Source of the DNA: Desulfatitalea sp. BRH_c12 | Lineage (GTDB): Bacteria > Desulfobacterota > Desulfobacteria > Desulfobacterales > Desulfosarcinaceae | Length of the DNA: 64,000 nucleotides | Direction: 5' to 3' | NCBI GenBank assembly: GCA_000961655.1 | Contig: LADR01000024.1 | Span: forward strand, 233,682 to 297,681 | Part shown: one piece after another, positions 44,213 through 53,382 of the stretch | How positions within the stretch are numbered: the first letter of the stretch is position 1 | How the letters are laid out: every line of letters starts with the position of its first letter | The notes under the pieces: model-generated | What the model saw: the letters and a program-made list of their open reading frames with translations, nothing else | What the model was told of the DNA's origin: nothing | The model's database searches: none | Translations under genes and position numbers: made by a program

Positions 44213-44548
44213 ATGAAATGCATTGCCGCCGATTGTGAGAGAAACGCGTGGGACCATGCTGACGAATGGATGCCCGTTTCCATGGAAATCGACCTTAAAG
44301 CGCAACAGCCTACAGTTCCCATGCGCCTCGCCCATGAGGGGGAGTGGGTCAGAATCATTGCCTTGCGTGGCGGAAGGGGATTCCAGGACCGGTTGGCTGG
44401 CATGGGGCTGCACATCGGCGTCCGCCTTGAGATCATCCAAAATCGGTTTGATGGAAAGCTTTTGCTCGTTCATGACGGTACGCGCCTGTTTCTGGGCGGC
44501 GGCATGGCTCAGAAAATACTGGTTGTCATTGAAGGGAGAAGTTCATGA
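44213..44548 (+). CDS. feoA: FeoA domain protein 1
   Basis: A 111-residue protein with an N-terminal ~35-residue extension carrying two cysteines (MKCIAADCERN), then a FeoA SH3-like domain (HEGEWVRIIALRGGRGFQDRLAGMGLHIGVRLEII through LGGGMAQKILV). FeoA proteins support FeoB ferrous iron transport at the cytosolic face. Strong GAGGAGG ribosome site. Its stop overlaps the next start by 4 bp. Confidence 0.9.
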   Translation: MKCIAADCERNAWDHADEWMPVSMEIDLKAQQPTVPMRLAHEGEWVRIIALRGGRGFQDRLAGMGLHIGVRLEIIQNRFDGKLLLVHDGTRLFLGGGMAQKILVVIEGRSS

Positions 44549-44790
44549 AAGCGACACTGCGGGACTTGGAAGTGGGAGAGATCGGTACCGTCTCCGGATA
44601 TGCCAGGGGCGCCATTGCTTACCGCGAAAAGCTGCTGGCCATGGGGTTGACGCGCGGGACCGAGTTTATGGTGGCGCGGATTGCCCCCATGGGCGACCCG
44701 GTTGAAATTCAGCTGCGCGGGTTTGCGCTGACATTGCGCAAGGACGAGGCATCGGCCTTGATTGTGGAAAGGGGGAGCGGTCATGAATGA
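44545..44790 (+). CDS. feoA: FeoA domain protein 2
   Basis: An 81-residue single FeoA domain (LRDLEVGEIGTVSGYARGAIAYREKLLAMGLTRGTEFMV..RGFALTLRKDEASALIV). It overlaps feoA1 by 4 bp and feoB by 8 bp, so all three are translationally coupled. Two tandem FeoA proteins are common in anaerobes. Confidence 0.93.
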   Translation: MKATLRDLEVGEIGTVSGYARGAIAYREKLLAMGLTRGTEFMVARIAPMGDPVEIQLRGFALTLRKDEASALIVERGSGHE

Positions 44791-47107
44791 TTATGTCATC
44801 GGCGTGGTGGGAAATCCCAATTGCGGCAAAACAACGCTGTTCAATGCACTGACCGGCGCCAGGCAGCGGGTGGGGAATTGGCCGGGCGTGACGGTCGACC
44901 GCAAGTCGGGCGACTATCGCCATGAAGGCAAAAAGATCGAGCTGGTGGATCTGCCCGGCATCTATTCACTGTCGGCGGCCTCCCTGGATGAAGAGGTGGC
45001 CCGGAATTATATTCTTTCGGGTGCAGCGGACCTGATCGTCAATATCGTGGATGCCTCGAACCTGGAGCGCAATCTCTATCTGACAGTGCAACTGCTGGAG
45101 ATGAATGCGCCCCTGGTGGTGGCCTTGAACATGATGGATATGGCCCGCGAACGTCGCATTGAGATCGATGGGCCTGCACTGGCACGACGACTCGGGTGTC
45201 CGGTCGTCGCCCTGGTTGCCGCCAAAAATCAAGGGATTGAGGCGCTTAAATCCGTCATCAACCAGGCCGCCGGAGAAAAAGCGGCCCCGGACGTCCAGGT
45301 GACGTACCCTGCCGAGATCGAGAAGACGATTGCCGCGCTGCTGCCTGAAATCCGCGAGGAGATGCTGGACAGCAAGATGAATCCGCGCTGGGGCGCGGTA
45401 AAATTGCTGGAATCCGATCCTGTCGTGGCCGGAATCGTGAGTGCCGCTTCAAGAAACCTGCGCGACCGCCACCTGGCAAGAATCGAAGAGAAGCTGGGTG
45501 AGGAAGCCGACATCCTGGTGGCCGACAGCCGTTATGGATTGATCCGTCAGCTGACCGAAGGCACCGTCAAAAGGGGATCCCGCGTCAGCAGGACCCAGTC
45601 CGACAAAATCGACCGCATCGTCCTGGATCGAATGATGGGCATTCCCATCTTCCTGGTGGCCATGTACCTGGTGTTCATGGTGACGATCAATGTGGGCGGC
45701 GCCTTCATAGACTTCTTCGACGTTTTTGCCGCAACGCTGTTCGTAGACGGTTTCAACGAACTGCTGAGCGCCGTGGGGTCGCCGGATTGGCTCAGTGCGA
45801 TCCTGGCCGACGGCATCGGCGGCGGCATCCAGACCGTCGCCACTTTTATTCCGCCTATCGGTTTCATGTTTCTGTGCCTGTGCCTGCTGGAAGATTCCGG
45901 CTACATGGCCCGTGCGGCCTTTGTCATGGACCGGCTGATGCGCTTCATCGGCCTTCCGGGAAAAGCCTTTGTCCCCATGCTGGTGGGGTTTGGGTGCAAT
46001 GTGCCGGCCATTATGGCCACCCGGACCTTGGAAAACCAGCGCGATCGCACCTTGTCGGTCATGATGAGCCCTTTCATGTCGTGTGGCGCGCGCCTGCCGG
46101 TCTATGCGCTTTTTGCGGCGGCGTTCTTTCCGGTGGGCGGCCAGAACATTGTCTTCGGTCTTTATCTGATAGGCATCGGCTTTGCCGTTTTGACCGGGCT
46201 GGTATTGAAGAGCACCGTGCTGCAGGGCGAGATCACGCCCTTTGTCATGGAACTGCCGCCTTACCACTTGCCCACGGCCAAAGGCATTCTGCTCAGGACA
46301 TGGGACCGTCTGAAAACCTTCATGTTCCGGGCCGGTAAGATCATCCTGCCGGTGGTGGCCGTTTTGAGCTTTCTCAACACGCTGGGCACCGATGGTACTT
46401 TCGGCAATGAAGACAGCGACAAATCGGCTTTGAGCGCCATCGGCCGAAGCATCACTCCCGCCTTTGCGCCCATGGGACTGTCCGAAGAGAATTGGCCGGC
46501 CGCCGTGGGGATCTTTACCGGTATCTTCGCCAAAGAAGCGGTGGTAGGGACTTTGGACGCGCTATATTCCCAAATGGATGCCGCCCCGCAAGACAGCGAA
46601 GCAGAAGCCCCGTTCGACCTGGCGGGAGGTATCGGCGATGCCTTGAACACCATTCCTGAAAACCTGATCGGTCTGGCCGACCTCGTGCTCGACCCGCTGG
46701 GACTCTCCATTGGCGATGTGAGCAATATCGAAACCGCAGCCGAGGCGCAGGCGGTTGAGCTGGCCACATTTGGTTCCATGGTCAAACTCTTCAATGGCCG
46801 GATTGGGGCCTTTGCCTATCTTCTTATGGTCTTGCTGTATATCCCGTGCGTTGCGGCCACAGCCGCCATTTATCGTGAAACCAACCTGCGCTGGACCCTG
46901 TTTGCCTGCGCCTGGACCGCGGGTCTTGCCTACGGGACGGCCACCTTGTTTTATCAGATCGCCACCATCGGCAGGCATCCGGCCGGTTCATTGAGCTGGA
47001 TCGCCGTTCTGGGCGCACTTTTTGCGGCTGTGGTGTTCTTTATGCGCCAGATGGGCCGCAAGGCCCAAGGCGCGGGTCCGGCTCTTTTAAACGGTGCCAG
47101 GGCGTAA
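44783..47107 (+). CDS. feoB: Ferrous iron transporter FeoB
   Basis: Inner-membrane Fe(II) permease of 774 residues. The N-terminal G-protein domain has G1 GNPNCGKTT, the switch region GVTVDRKSG, G3 DLPG and G4 NMMD. The membrane part carries the two Gate motifs (GFMFLCLCLLEDSGYMARAAFVMDRLM and GFGCNVPAIMATRTL) and SPFMSCGARLPVYALF. It ends with the last helices near WIAVLGALFAAVVFFM. The operon continues with feoC. Confidence 0.96.
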   Translation: MNDYVIGVVGNPNCGKTTLFNALTGARQRVGNWPGVTVDRKSGDYRHEGKKIELVDLPGIYSLSAASLDEEVARNYILSGAADLIVNIVDASNLERNLYLTVQLLEMNAPLVVALNMMDMARERRIEIDGPALARRLGCPVVALVAAKNQGIEALKSVINQAAGEKAAPDVQVTYPAEIEKTIAALLPEIREEMLDSKMNPRWGAVKLLESDPVVAGIVSAASRNLRDRHLARIEEKLGEEADILVADSRYGLIRQLTEGTVKRGSRVSRTQSDKIDRIVLDRMMGIPIFLVAMYLVFMVTINVGGAFIDFFDVFAATLFVDGFNELLSAVGSPDWLSAILADGIGGGIQTVATFIPPIGFMFLCLCLLEDSGYMARAAFVMDRLMRFIGLPGKAFVPMLVGFGCNVPAIMATRTLENQRDRTLSVMMSPFMSCGARLPVYALFAAAFFPVGGQNIVFGLYLIGIGFAVLTGLVLKSTVLQGEITPFVMELPPYHLPTAKGILLRTWDRLKTFMFRAGKIILPVVAVLSFLNTLGTDGTFGNEDSDKSALSAIGRSITPAFAPMGLSEENWPAAVGIFTGIFAKEAVVGTLDALYSQMDAAPQDSEAEAPFDLAGGIGDALNTIPENLIGLADLVLDPLGLSIGDVSNIETAAEAQAVELATFGSMVKLFNGRIGAFAYLLMVLLYIPCVAATAAIYRETNLRWTLFACAWTAGLAYGTATLFYQIATIGRHPAGSLSWIAVLGALFAAVVFFMRQMGRKAQGAGPALLNGARA

Positions 47108-47151
47108 GCGCGGCGTCATACGTTTTTGAATTTTACGCTAAAGAGGACCCG

Positions 47152-47376
47152 ATGATACTTTCCGATATCAAACGCTATCTTCAAGACCGTGGCCAGGCCA
47201 CCCTGGGCGATATCGCCATCCATTTCGATACCGACCCCGACGCCATGCGCGGCATGCTCGCGCAGTGGATCCAGAAAGGCCGGGTGTTGAAGTCGGAATT
47301 GCGCGCAAGCTGCAATCGCAGCTGCTCAAAATGCTGCCGCGACGATGCCATGGAGATCTACGAATGGCGATCATAA
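47152..47376 (+). CDS. feoC: FeoC-like protein with four cysteines
   Basis: A 74-residue winged-helix protein (LSDIKRYLQDRGQATLGDIAIHFDTDPDAMRGMLAQWIQKGRV) with cysteines 54, 58, 61 and 62 in the wing (C-x3-C-x2-CC), as in FeoC proteins that bind an oxygen-sensitive Fe-S cluster. It would protect or tune FeoB. Ribosome site AGAGGA. Confidence 0.88.
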   Translation: MILSDIKRYLQDRGQATLGDIAIHFDTDPDAMRGMLAQWIQKGRVLKSELRASCNRSCSKCCRDDAMEIYEWRS

Positions 47377-47412
47377 TGCGTGAAAACGCCAATCTACTCG
47401 CAGGTGCGTCGC

Positions 47413-47545
47413 TGAGGTCCTGCGTGCCTGCGCAGGTCTGGCGACTTCACAGGATGTGCCCGGTGCACACACTGTAGATTATTGGTCGCATAAGATGTCA
47501 ACCTCTACCGCGGGCAAACACAAGGGGCGCCCCTTCAAGGTACGC
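47413..47545. repeat. Degenerate paired repeat (family C-like)
   Basis: GCGCAGGTCTGGCGACTTCAC at the left and GGGCAAACACAAGGGGCGCCC at the right resemble the family C arms but with several changes. It lies downstream of feoC. Confidence 0.3.
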
Positions 47546-47637
47546 GTGTGCGTGCGGGTTTGGCGTAGTAGAAGGAAAAAGTGTCGATCATGGATTGACG
47601 TTGCCTTACGGGTTCCGATTCGGACGGAGCAAGTGAA

Positions 47638-47676
47638 GGCGCAAAGGACTGGTAGACGGCCTTTGCGCCTTTTTTT
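47638..47676 (+). terminator. Strong intrinsic terminator downstream of feoC
   Basis: Perfect 10-bp stem GGCGCAAAGG / CCTTTGCGCC with a 12-base loop, then seven T residues. It lies 260 bp past feoC, leaving room for a short untranslated RNA between them. Confidence 0.85.
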
Positions 47677-47791
47677 GGATGAGAGTAACGACTTCGACAG
47701 TGTTGCGAGTGCATCCCCAATGTCGACAACCGCTCAGCGGAAGTAAAAATTTTACCCCAATGAACACTTACAACGATGGAGTTTGCAGCAA

Positions 47792-48928
47792 ATGAAGAAA
47801 TCGGTTTTTTTATGGATGGGATGGGTCTTGATCAGTGCATGCGTGGTTTTTCCTGCTATGGCACAGGCGACAGACAAAGTAGATCCGCCGGCCGCGGATT
47901 CAGGTGGCGTCAAAAGCCTGGAAGATCGCATAACACACCTGGAAGAAGTTATTGACAGGCCGGTGGAAAGCGATAAGTGGCATAATCGTCTGAAAATCGG
48001 CGGGTTGATCGAAATCGAGGCCGGGTACGGGCGCGTCGATTTCGACGATCCTGCCGAAGACGATGAGAAAATCAGCGATGTGGACCTGGCCACCGTCGAA
48101 CTGGTGGTTGATGCCCGCATTGCCGCGCATATCGATGGGCATGTCATGCTCAAGTATGAAGAAGACGATTTGTTCATAGATGAAGGTTTTATCACGCTGA
48201 CCGGCACCGAAGAGTTTCCGGCCTACCTGATCGCCGGCCGGCAGTATATCCCCTTCGGCAGCTTCGAAAGCCATTTTATCACCGATCCCATGACGCTCGA
48301 GTTGGGTGAAACCAATGAAGGCGCGGTGGTGATCGGCTACCGCACAGGCGGCGGTTGGGTCGATATTTCCTTGGGCGCTTTTAACGGCAAAATTGAAGAA
48401 ACCGGATCCGACGACCATATCTCGAATCTTGTGGGTCGGATCGCCGTGACCCCCTTTGAGAATTTTGCTTTGGGTGTTTCCTACACCTCCAACCTGGCGG
48501 CGGCAGATGCGTTCGCAGACCATGTCATATCAGGCGAAGTGCGTGATGACGTCGGTGGCTGGAGTGTCTTTGCGACGGCCACCGTGTTCGAACGGCTCAC
48601 GATCCATGCGGAGTACCTTGCAGCGATCGATGCCTTTGCGGCAGGCGAAATCTACTCTTCCGCGGAAACCGACAGACGCAAACCCGCAGCCTGGAACCTG
48701 GAGATGGGTTACGCCTTTACCGATCGTTGGGAGATGGCCCTGCGGTACGGCGGCTCGACCGACGGCGATGCCGGCAGCGGCGAATTTCTGCCCGAAACCC
48801 AGTACGGCGCCGTCGTTAATTGGGGGCTACACGCAAATACCAACTTGGCGTTGGAATACCTGCACAGCGATTTCGAGGACGATTACCAGAGCGACGCTGT
48901 CGTGGCGCAACTCGCTATTGCCTTTTAG
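47792..48928 (+). CDS. LbtU-family outer membrane porin
   Basis: A 378-residue beta-barrel protein with a signal peptide (VFLWMGWVLISACVVFPAMAQA) and a short coiled segment (SLEDRITHLEEVID). The body (IGGLIEIEAGYGRVDF, AYLIAGRQYIPFGSFESHFITDPMTLELGETNEGAVVIGY, WNLEMGYAFTDRWEMALRYGG) matches LbtU, described in Legionella as a siderophore receptor that works without TonB. It ends in Phe (AQLAIAF), as outer membrane barrels do. The location next to feo fits iron uptake. ATG at 47792 with GGAG upstream. Confidence 0.85.
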   Translation: MKKSVFLWMGWVLISACVVFPAMAQATDKVDPPAADSGGVKSLEDRITHLEEVIDRPVESDKWHNRLKIGGLIEIEAGYGRVDFDDPAEDDEKISDVDLATVELVVDARIAAHIDGHVMLKYEEDDLFIDEGFITLTGTEEFPAYLIAGRQYIPFGSFESHFITDPMTLELGETNEGAVVIGYRTGGGWVDISLGAFNGKIEETGSDDHISNLVGRIAVTPFENFALGVSYTSNLAAADAFADHVISGEVRDDVGGWSVFATATVFERLTIHAEYLAAIDAFAAGEIYSSAETDRRKPAAWNLEMGYAFTDRWEMALRYGGSTDGDAGSGEFLPETQYGAVVNWGLHANTNLALEYLHSDFEDDYQSDAVVAQLAIAF

Positions 48929-48960
48929 ACGCAGGACAGGGGGGCATTCGAAGTTCCGTT

Positions 48961-49070
48961 GCGACGGTAGGGGCGAACCTTGTGTTCGCCCGCTTTTCAC
49001 GCGATGTCCCTGGACGAAAGCCGAATCGGCAGTGTCCATCGCAGGGGCGAACACAAGATTCGCCGCTGCG
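48961..49070. repeat. Paired GGGCGAAC hairpin repeat (family C, copy 3)
   Basis: GGGCGAACCTTGTGTTCGCCC on the left and GGGCGAACACAAGATTCGCC on the right, in inverted orientation about 60 bp apart, flanked by GCGACGG and CGCTGCG. It lies between convergent genes. Confidence 0.65.
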
Positions 49071-49091
49071 ATGTACGACTAAATCGTGCCA

Positions 49092-50510
49092 TCAAAGCAG
49101 CAGCGCCTTGGTTTCCAGGAACTCTTCCAGGCCGAAGGGTCCCAACTCGCGCCCGTGGCCCGATTGCTTGTAGCCGCCGAAAGGCGCGCGCAGGTTAAAT
49201 CCCCCGCCGTTGATGGTCACTTGCCCGGTGCGCAGGCGCCGGGCTACCCGTTGGGCGCGTTCAGGGTCACGCGACCACACCGCGCCGGACAATCCATACA
49301 TCGAATCATTGGCGATGCGCACCGCATCCTCTTCATCTTTGTAGGGGAGGATGCACAGCACCGGGCCGAAGATCTCCTCCTGGGCAATGGTCATGCGCGG
49401 GGAAACATCGGCAAAAATCGTGGGCGCCACGAAAAATCCGCGGTCTAATCCCTCCGGGGCGTCCGCCCCGCCGCATACCAGAAAGGCCCCTTCTTCGATC
49501 CCCTTGCGGATGTAGCCCCTGACCTTGTCGCGTTGGGCGGCACTGACCAGCGGTCCCATGAAATTTTCGGGATTGGCCGGGTTGCCCATGGCGATCCGCG
49601 CGGCAGATTCGCGGGCGATGGTGATGGCTTCCTGCTGACGATCGGCCGGTACCAGCATGCGCGACAGGGCGCTGCAAGTCTGGCCCGAGTTCAGGCAAAT
49701 GTCTTTGACGCCGTGGCTGACCGCGCGCTTGAAGTCTGCATCGTTCAAGATGATATTGGCGGATTTGCCACCCAATTCCAGGGTCAGGCGTTTGACCGAC
49801 TGCGCTGCCAGTTCGCCAATCCGCCGGCCGGCGCGGGTCGATCCGGTAAACGAAATCAGATCCACTTGCGGGTGGCGACATATCGCTTCGCCCACCACCG
49901 AACCGGCGCCCGATACCAGATTGAAGATGCCCGGCGGCAGACCCGCATCGGCCAGGATTTCGGCCAGTACAAAGGCATTCAAAGGCGCTTCGCTGCTGGG
50001 CTTAAGCACCATCGTGCAGCCGGCCGCCAGCGCCGGGGCCACTTTGCCGACGACTTGGTGCAGGGGGTAATTCCAAGGGGTAATGAAGCCGCACACGCCG
50101 ACCGGTTCCCGCACTATGCGTGCGTTGCCGATCTCTTCTTCCGGGCGCGTCTGGGCAGCCAATTCGGCAAATGACGACATCACGCCGGCTGGCAGGCCGG
50201 CTTGAATCCCGATGGCCCATGTGATGGGCATGCCCTGTTCGCTGGATATGAGTTGCCCGAGTTCTTCTTTGCGGTTATTCAGCGTGGCCGCTACCTGGGC
50301 GATCACGGCCGCACGCTCCGAGGGCGCCGCCGTGGACCATACGTCGAAAGCCTTGCGAGCCGCCAGAACAGCCTTGTCGACATCCTCGGCTGTACCGGCC
50401 GGAACTGTCCCGCAGGGCTCCTGAGAAAACGGGTTGATCACTTCGATGACCTCGGACCCGGCCGGGGCGATCCATTTGCCATCTATATAAAAATGGGTGA
50501 ATTTTTTCAT
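49092..50510 (-). CDS. NAD(P)-dependent aldehyde dehydrogenase
   Basis: A 472-residue aldehyde dehydrogenase. Landmarks: [27 protein letters not shown] (cofactor-binding strand), [14 protein letters not shown] (catalytic Glu), [17 protein letters not shown] (nucleophilic Cys) and [12 protein letters not shown]. The substrate is not determined; members of this subgroup oxidise various aliphatic aldehydes, succinate semialdehyde included, which would connect to 4-hydroxybutyrate. ATG at 50510 is chosen; another ATG lies three codons upstream but with no spacing for a ribosome site. Confidence 0.93.
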   Translation of the reverse strand: MKKFTHFYIDGKWIAPAGSEVIEVINPFSQEPCGTVPAGTAEDVDKAVLAARKAFDVWSTAAPSERAAVIAQVAATLNNRKEELGQLISSEQGMPITWAIGIQAGLPAGVMSSFAELAAQTRPEEEIGNARIVREPVGVCGFITPWNYPLHQVVGKVAPALAAGCTMVLKPSSEAPLNAFVLAEILADAGLPPGIFNLVSGAGSVVGEAICRHPQVDLISFTGSTRAGRRIGELAAQSVKRLTLELGGKSANIILNDADFKRAVSHGVKDICLNSGQTCSALSRMLVPADRQQEAITIARESAARIAMGNPANPENFMGPLVSAAQRDKVRGYIRKGIEEGAFLVCGGADAPEGLDRGFFVAPTIFADVSPRMTIAQEEIFGPVLCILPYKDEEDAVRIANDSMYGLSGAVWSRDPERAQRVARRLRTGQVTINGGGFNLRAPFGGYKQSGHGRELGPFGLEEFLETKALLL

Positions 50511-50603
50511 GATGTTCATCCTTTGCTGAGCGAATACAAAAATTTTTGGCCGCCCGGATCGGGTCCGGCACGCACGCGCACGATCGATCTCTTTAATATT
50601 CAA

Positions 50604-50805
50604 TTTGGTTATGCACTTCGCTCCAGTGATTATGGGTGAAGTGTTAAGTGTAAAGTTTAAAGTGTAAAGGGAGGCATTCTGTCGATTTGACATGCTCACC
50701 TTCCGCTTTTACGTGCATGCTTTTGTTAAAGGTTCTATAAATCACAACGTAACCTTCTTATGACACCTCATACCTGTGTCTTACTGGAGCGAAGTGCATA
50801 ACCAG
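50604..50805. repeat. MITE-like element, family A, with target duplication
   Basis: A 202-bp element with terminal inverted repeats, nearly identical in its interior to the copy at 39646. Flanks are AATATTCAA (50595-50603) and ATAATTCAA (50806-50814), seven of nine positions equal. Confidence 0.85.
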
Positions 50806-50859
50806 ATAATTCAAAATGCGCGTGTCGCCTGGGTTGTCAAGCGATGGTTGGTTGGGCGG

Positions 50860-50939
50860 CAGGGCAATCGCATGTAAACCTTGGTGCGCCGCGTGCTGTT
50901 ATGAGTTCTTTACTTGGCGCCATATCTATCGTGCTGAAA
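50860..50939 (+). repeat. 80-bp direct repeat, left copy
   Basis: Starts CAGGGCAATCGCATGTAAAC and ends GTGCTGAAA. It matches 52210-52289 in the same orientation with nine mismatches in 80 bp. The pair brackets the patatin gene. Confidence 0.8.
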
Positions 50940-50978
50940 GTCTCTGATCTGAAACTATAGGGCGAGAAGACCAGGGGG

Positions 50979-52076
50979 TCATCTAAAGGCTTTCCAGGGC
51001 AGCGGCTTGACCCGCTCCCGAATTTTGCCTGAATCCATGGCTTCCATGAACTCTTCCGCAATTCTTTCGCCGGCGGTGACGACCGCCCGCCAGTAGGCGA
51101 TGCGCTCTGCGTCACGGCCAAAAAAGCGCACGAAGTCGTCTCGATCCGGGATTTTTCCAAAAGGCAGTGCGCTGACAAATTCGCGCGACGGGGCAAGCAG
51201 CACAAGGTTGTCCATGCTGGCGGAAACCGGGGTGCGCCAGGCGAGTCGCTTGTCGAGCCAGCCGGGGACGATCCGGTCAGTGTAATGCGGATACAGGATC
51301 AGTGAGGCGTCGTCGCCCTTCAGAAGGTCGATGTCGATGTGGTAATCGATCATGCCGCCGTCTCGATACGTGCCGGCCGGCGCTCCGGGAATATTTTGAA
51401 TGCCTTCCATGACCAGTGGGATCGATCCCGATGCCAGCACCGCCGGCAGTAAGTTGGCGGGCGAAAGCGGCACCTGGCGGGTTGGGAAATCATTCAACGT
51501 GGGAAATGGGGAATTGCTGCATTGGTCGTAAAACAGGGTGCGCTCGAAAAAATACCGCAATAGTTTCCGCTGCGCCAGATTGGCAAAGACCGCGCCCGCC
51601 AATCCGAGGCTTTGGACGATATTGCGCGAATCGCCAACCAGATGCCTGCTGCGCACGGTCAGAATGTTCAGGCGCAGGACGGGATGCGCCAAGGCCTTCT
51701 CAGCGGAGCATTTGCCCATGAGTTGCTTCAATATTCGGAGGCTTTCCTCAGTCACCTTACGCGGCGTGGGTTTGCCGCGGTAGCGTTGTTCGATATACGC
51801 TTCTCTGAAACGCGCCAGGGCGCCATCGCCCAGGGCGGCGCACAGAAAACGCCAGGTGCCAATCGACGCGCCGATCAGAAAAAGAGGGTGCCGCCGTTGC
51901 GTCAGACGCGTGAACAGCGCGTTGTCCATTCCGTGAAGGACCAGCCATTTGGGGCCGCCGGCAGCTCCTGTCAGGACTTTGACACGATCCAGGCGCAAGC
52001 CCTCATCGCGGAGGATGGTGAGCGCTTTTTGGCCGGCAAAGATCGAGAGCGCGGGCTCGCGGGATATCACTTTCAT
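50979..52076 (-). CDS. Patatin-like phospholipase
   Basis: A 365-residue serine lipase of the patatin family. The catalytic Ser is in GASIGTW (G-x-S-x-G) and the Asp in RDGGMIDYH (the D-G-G motif). The oxyanion-hole glycine stretch is GAAGGPKW near residue 37. The gene is bracketed by two direct repeats and has MITE-like elements on both sides, so it may have been acquired or moved as a unit. The substrate is unknown; lipid acyl hydrolysis is inferred. Confidence 0.88.
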   Translation of the reverse strand: MKVISREPALSIFAGQKALTILRDEGLRLDRVKVLTGAAGGPKWLVLHGMDNALFTRLTQRRHPLFLIGASIGTWRFLCAALGDGALARFREAYIEQRYRGKPTPRKVTEESLRILKQLMGKCSAEKALAHPVLRLNILTVRSRHLVGDSRNIVQSLGLAGAVFANLAQRKLLRYFFERTLFYDQCSNSPFPTLNDFPTRQVPLSPANLLPAVLASGSIPLVMEGIQNIPGAPAGTYRDGGMIDYHIDIDLLKGDDASLILYPHYTDRIVPGWLDKRLAWRTPVSASMDNLVLLAPSREFVSALPFGKIPDRDDFVRFFGRDAERIAYWRAVVTAGERIAEEFMEAMDSGKIRERVKPLPWKAFR

Positions 52077-52209
52077 GTGCGGATCGTCCTTGAGTGAGGC
52101 TCAAAATTTCGCATGGGCGCTGTATGCAGCCATCAGCACGTAGTGCCTTTATGCGCGTATATATCAAGCAAAGCGGACCCCAACTGTCAAGGGCGCTTTA
52201 AAAATTCCA

Positions 52210-52289
52210 CAGGGCAATCGCGTGTAAACCTTGGCCCTTCGCGCGCTGTTATGAATTCTTTACTTGGCGCCATATCTATTGTGCTAAAA
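52210..52289 (+). repeat. 80-bp direct repeat, right copy
   Basis: Right partner of the repeat at 50860-50939 (about 89% identical). It joins directly to a family B fragment at 52286-52324. Confidence 0.8.
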
Positions 52290-52324
52290 ACCCCGGTGAT
52301 CCGGGTGGGTGGTCCGCGCCAATT
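52286..52324. repeat. Fragment of family B element
   Basis: CCCCGGTGATCCGGGTGGGTGG and following bases match the inner arm of the family B elements at 24186-24586. No ends are present. The remaining ~260 bp before the next gene show nothing recognisable. Confidence 0.5.
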
Positions 52325-52588
52325 CCGAAAACGAATTCGGTATCCTGAGAGATCTTTTGTAAGCGATTGCCCTGAATCCAGCTTTGAGATCGCCGGCCCT
52401 GCCGCGAAGGCTGCCGTTGAGGGCTATGGCCTACTTCGAAGCGTCAGGCTGGCAAGTACTTCATGGCATGTGGAAAACCGCGTTGACCTGCGCACGTCCA
52501 CCCATTAAAATAAAGGCATTCGGCGGCAGGTTCGAACCCATGCCGCTTGTGAGCCCAAAACGTCATAAAACCGTGCAGGGGCACCGTC

Positions 52589-53374
52589 GTGTTTCCTTCC
52601 TTCTTCACTGTTTCGGCCTTGCAGTTGGCGCAGCGTCTAGATCTGAAACTTCTTAGGCCTGACGCGCAGATATCCGTGACCCCCATGACCTACCGGGTAG
52701 GTGAGGGGCTGGCGGTTGTTTTCCGCTATGGCGCTGTCGTGGTCTTCGGTCTGGGGGAAGATGCGTGCGACCGGTTCGTTGCCGACGTTCTGATGCCCAT
52801 CGCCGACCAGCCCCTGGCTCGCGTCGAACGGGAAAAGATGGACATTCACATCGTTGCGGATCGTCCGGAAGGCGTCGTCTCCGGTGGTATCCGGCTCGGA
52901 TCGGCCTCGCTGGAACGTCTGCAACTGGTGGCCGATGTGCTGGCCAAAAGTGTCTTGCTGGCCTCCTATGAGACGCGCATGGGGCTCTCCTTCGACTTGG
53001 TCGAGCCGGTCGTGCGGACCCTGGAAAGCCCCCGACTGCGTGGCACCAAGGTGGCGGAGCTGCTGAATATCATCGGGTCCTCGCTGTTGATCGAGCATGC
53101 GATGATCGGCCGCGCCGAAGTCGGTGAAAAACCTGAGCTGCTATGGGATCGTCCGGAACTGGAGAGTTTGTTCCGGCTTTTAGAGGATGAGTTTGAGGTT
53201 CGCGAACGCAACGCGGCGCTCAGTCGCAAGCTCGATCTGCTTTCCCGCACGGCGCAGACCGCCTTGGAGCTGTTGCATAACCGGCGGAGTCTCAGGGTCG
53301 AATGGTATATCGTACTGCTGATCGTGGCCGAAATCGGCCTGACCTTGCTGGAACTTTTCGTGCTGCGCCATTAA
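52589..53374 (+). CDS. RMD1/YagE (DUF155) family protein
   Basis: A 261-residue protein of the DUF155 family, related to yeast RMD1. Conserved parts include YRYGAVVVFGL-like VVFRYGAVVVFGLGED, LVADVLAKSVLLASYETRM, PELLWDRPELESLFRLLEDEFEVRERNAALSRKLDLL and a C-terminal membrane helix (WYIVLLIVAEIGLTLLELFVL), all typical. A tail-anchored protein of unknown biochemical role. The start codon lies in GTCGTGTTTCC context and the ribosome site is GGGG, weak. Confidence 0.85.
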   Translation: MFPSFFTVSALQLAQRLDLKLLRPDAQISVTPMTYRVGEGLAVVFRYGAVVVFGLGEDACDRFVADVLMPIADQPLARVEREKMDIHIVADRPEGVVSGGIRLGSASLERLQLVADVLAKSVLLASYETRMGLSFDLVEPVVRTLESPRLRGTKVAELLNIIGSSLLIEHAMIGRAEVGEKPELLWDRPELESLFRLLEDEFEVRERNAALSRKLDLLSRTAQTALELLHNRRSLRVEWYIVLLIVAEIGLTLLELFVLRH

Positions 53375-53382
53375 ATGTGTAA

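Noticed and set aside
47456..47746. 96-codon frame spanning the terminator after feoC
   Set aside because: It reads through a strong intrinsic terminator and is dominated by Arg/Ser/Thr, as expected of random high-GC sequence.
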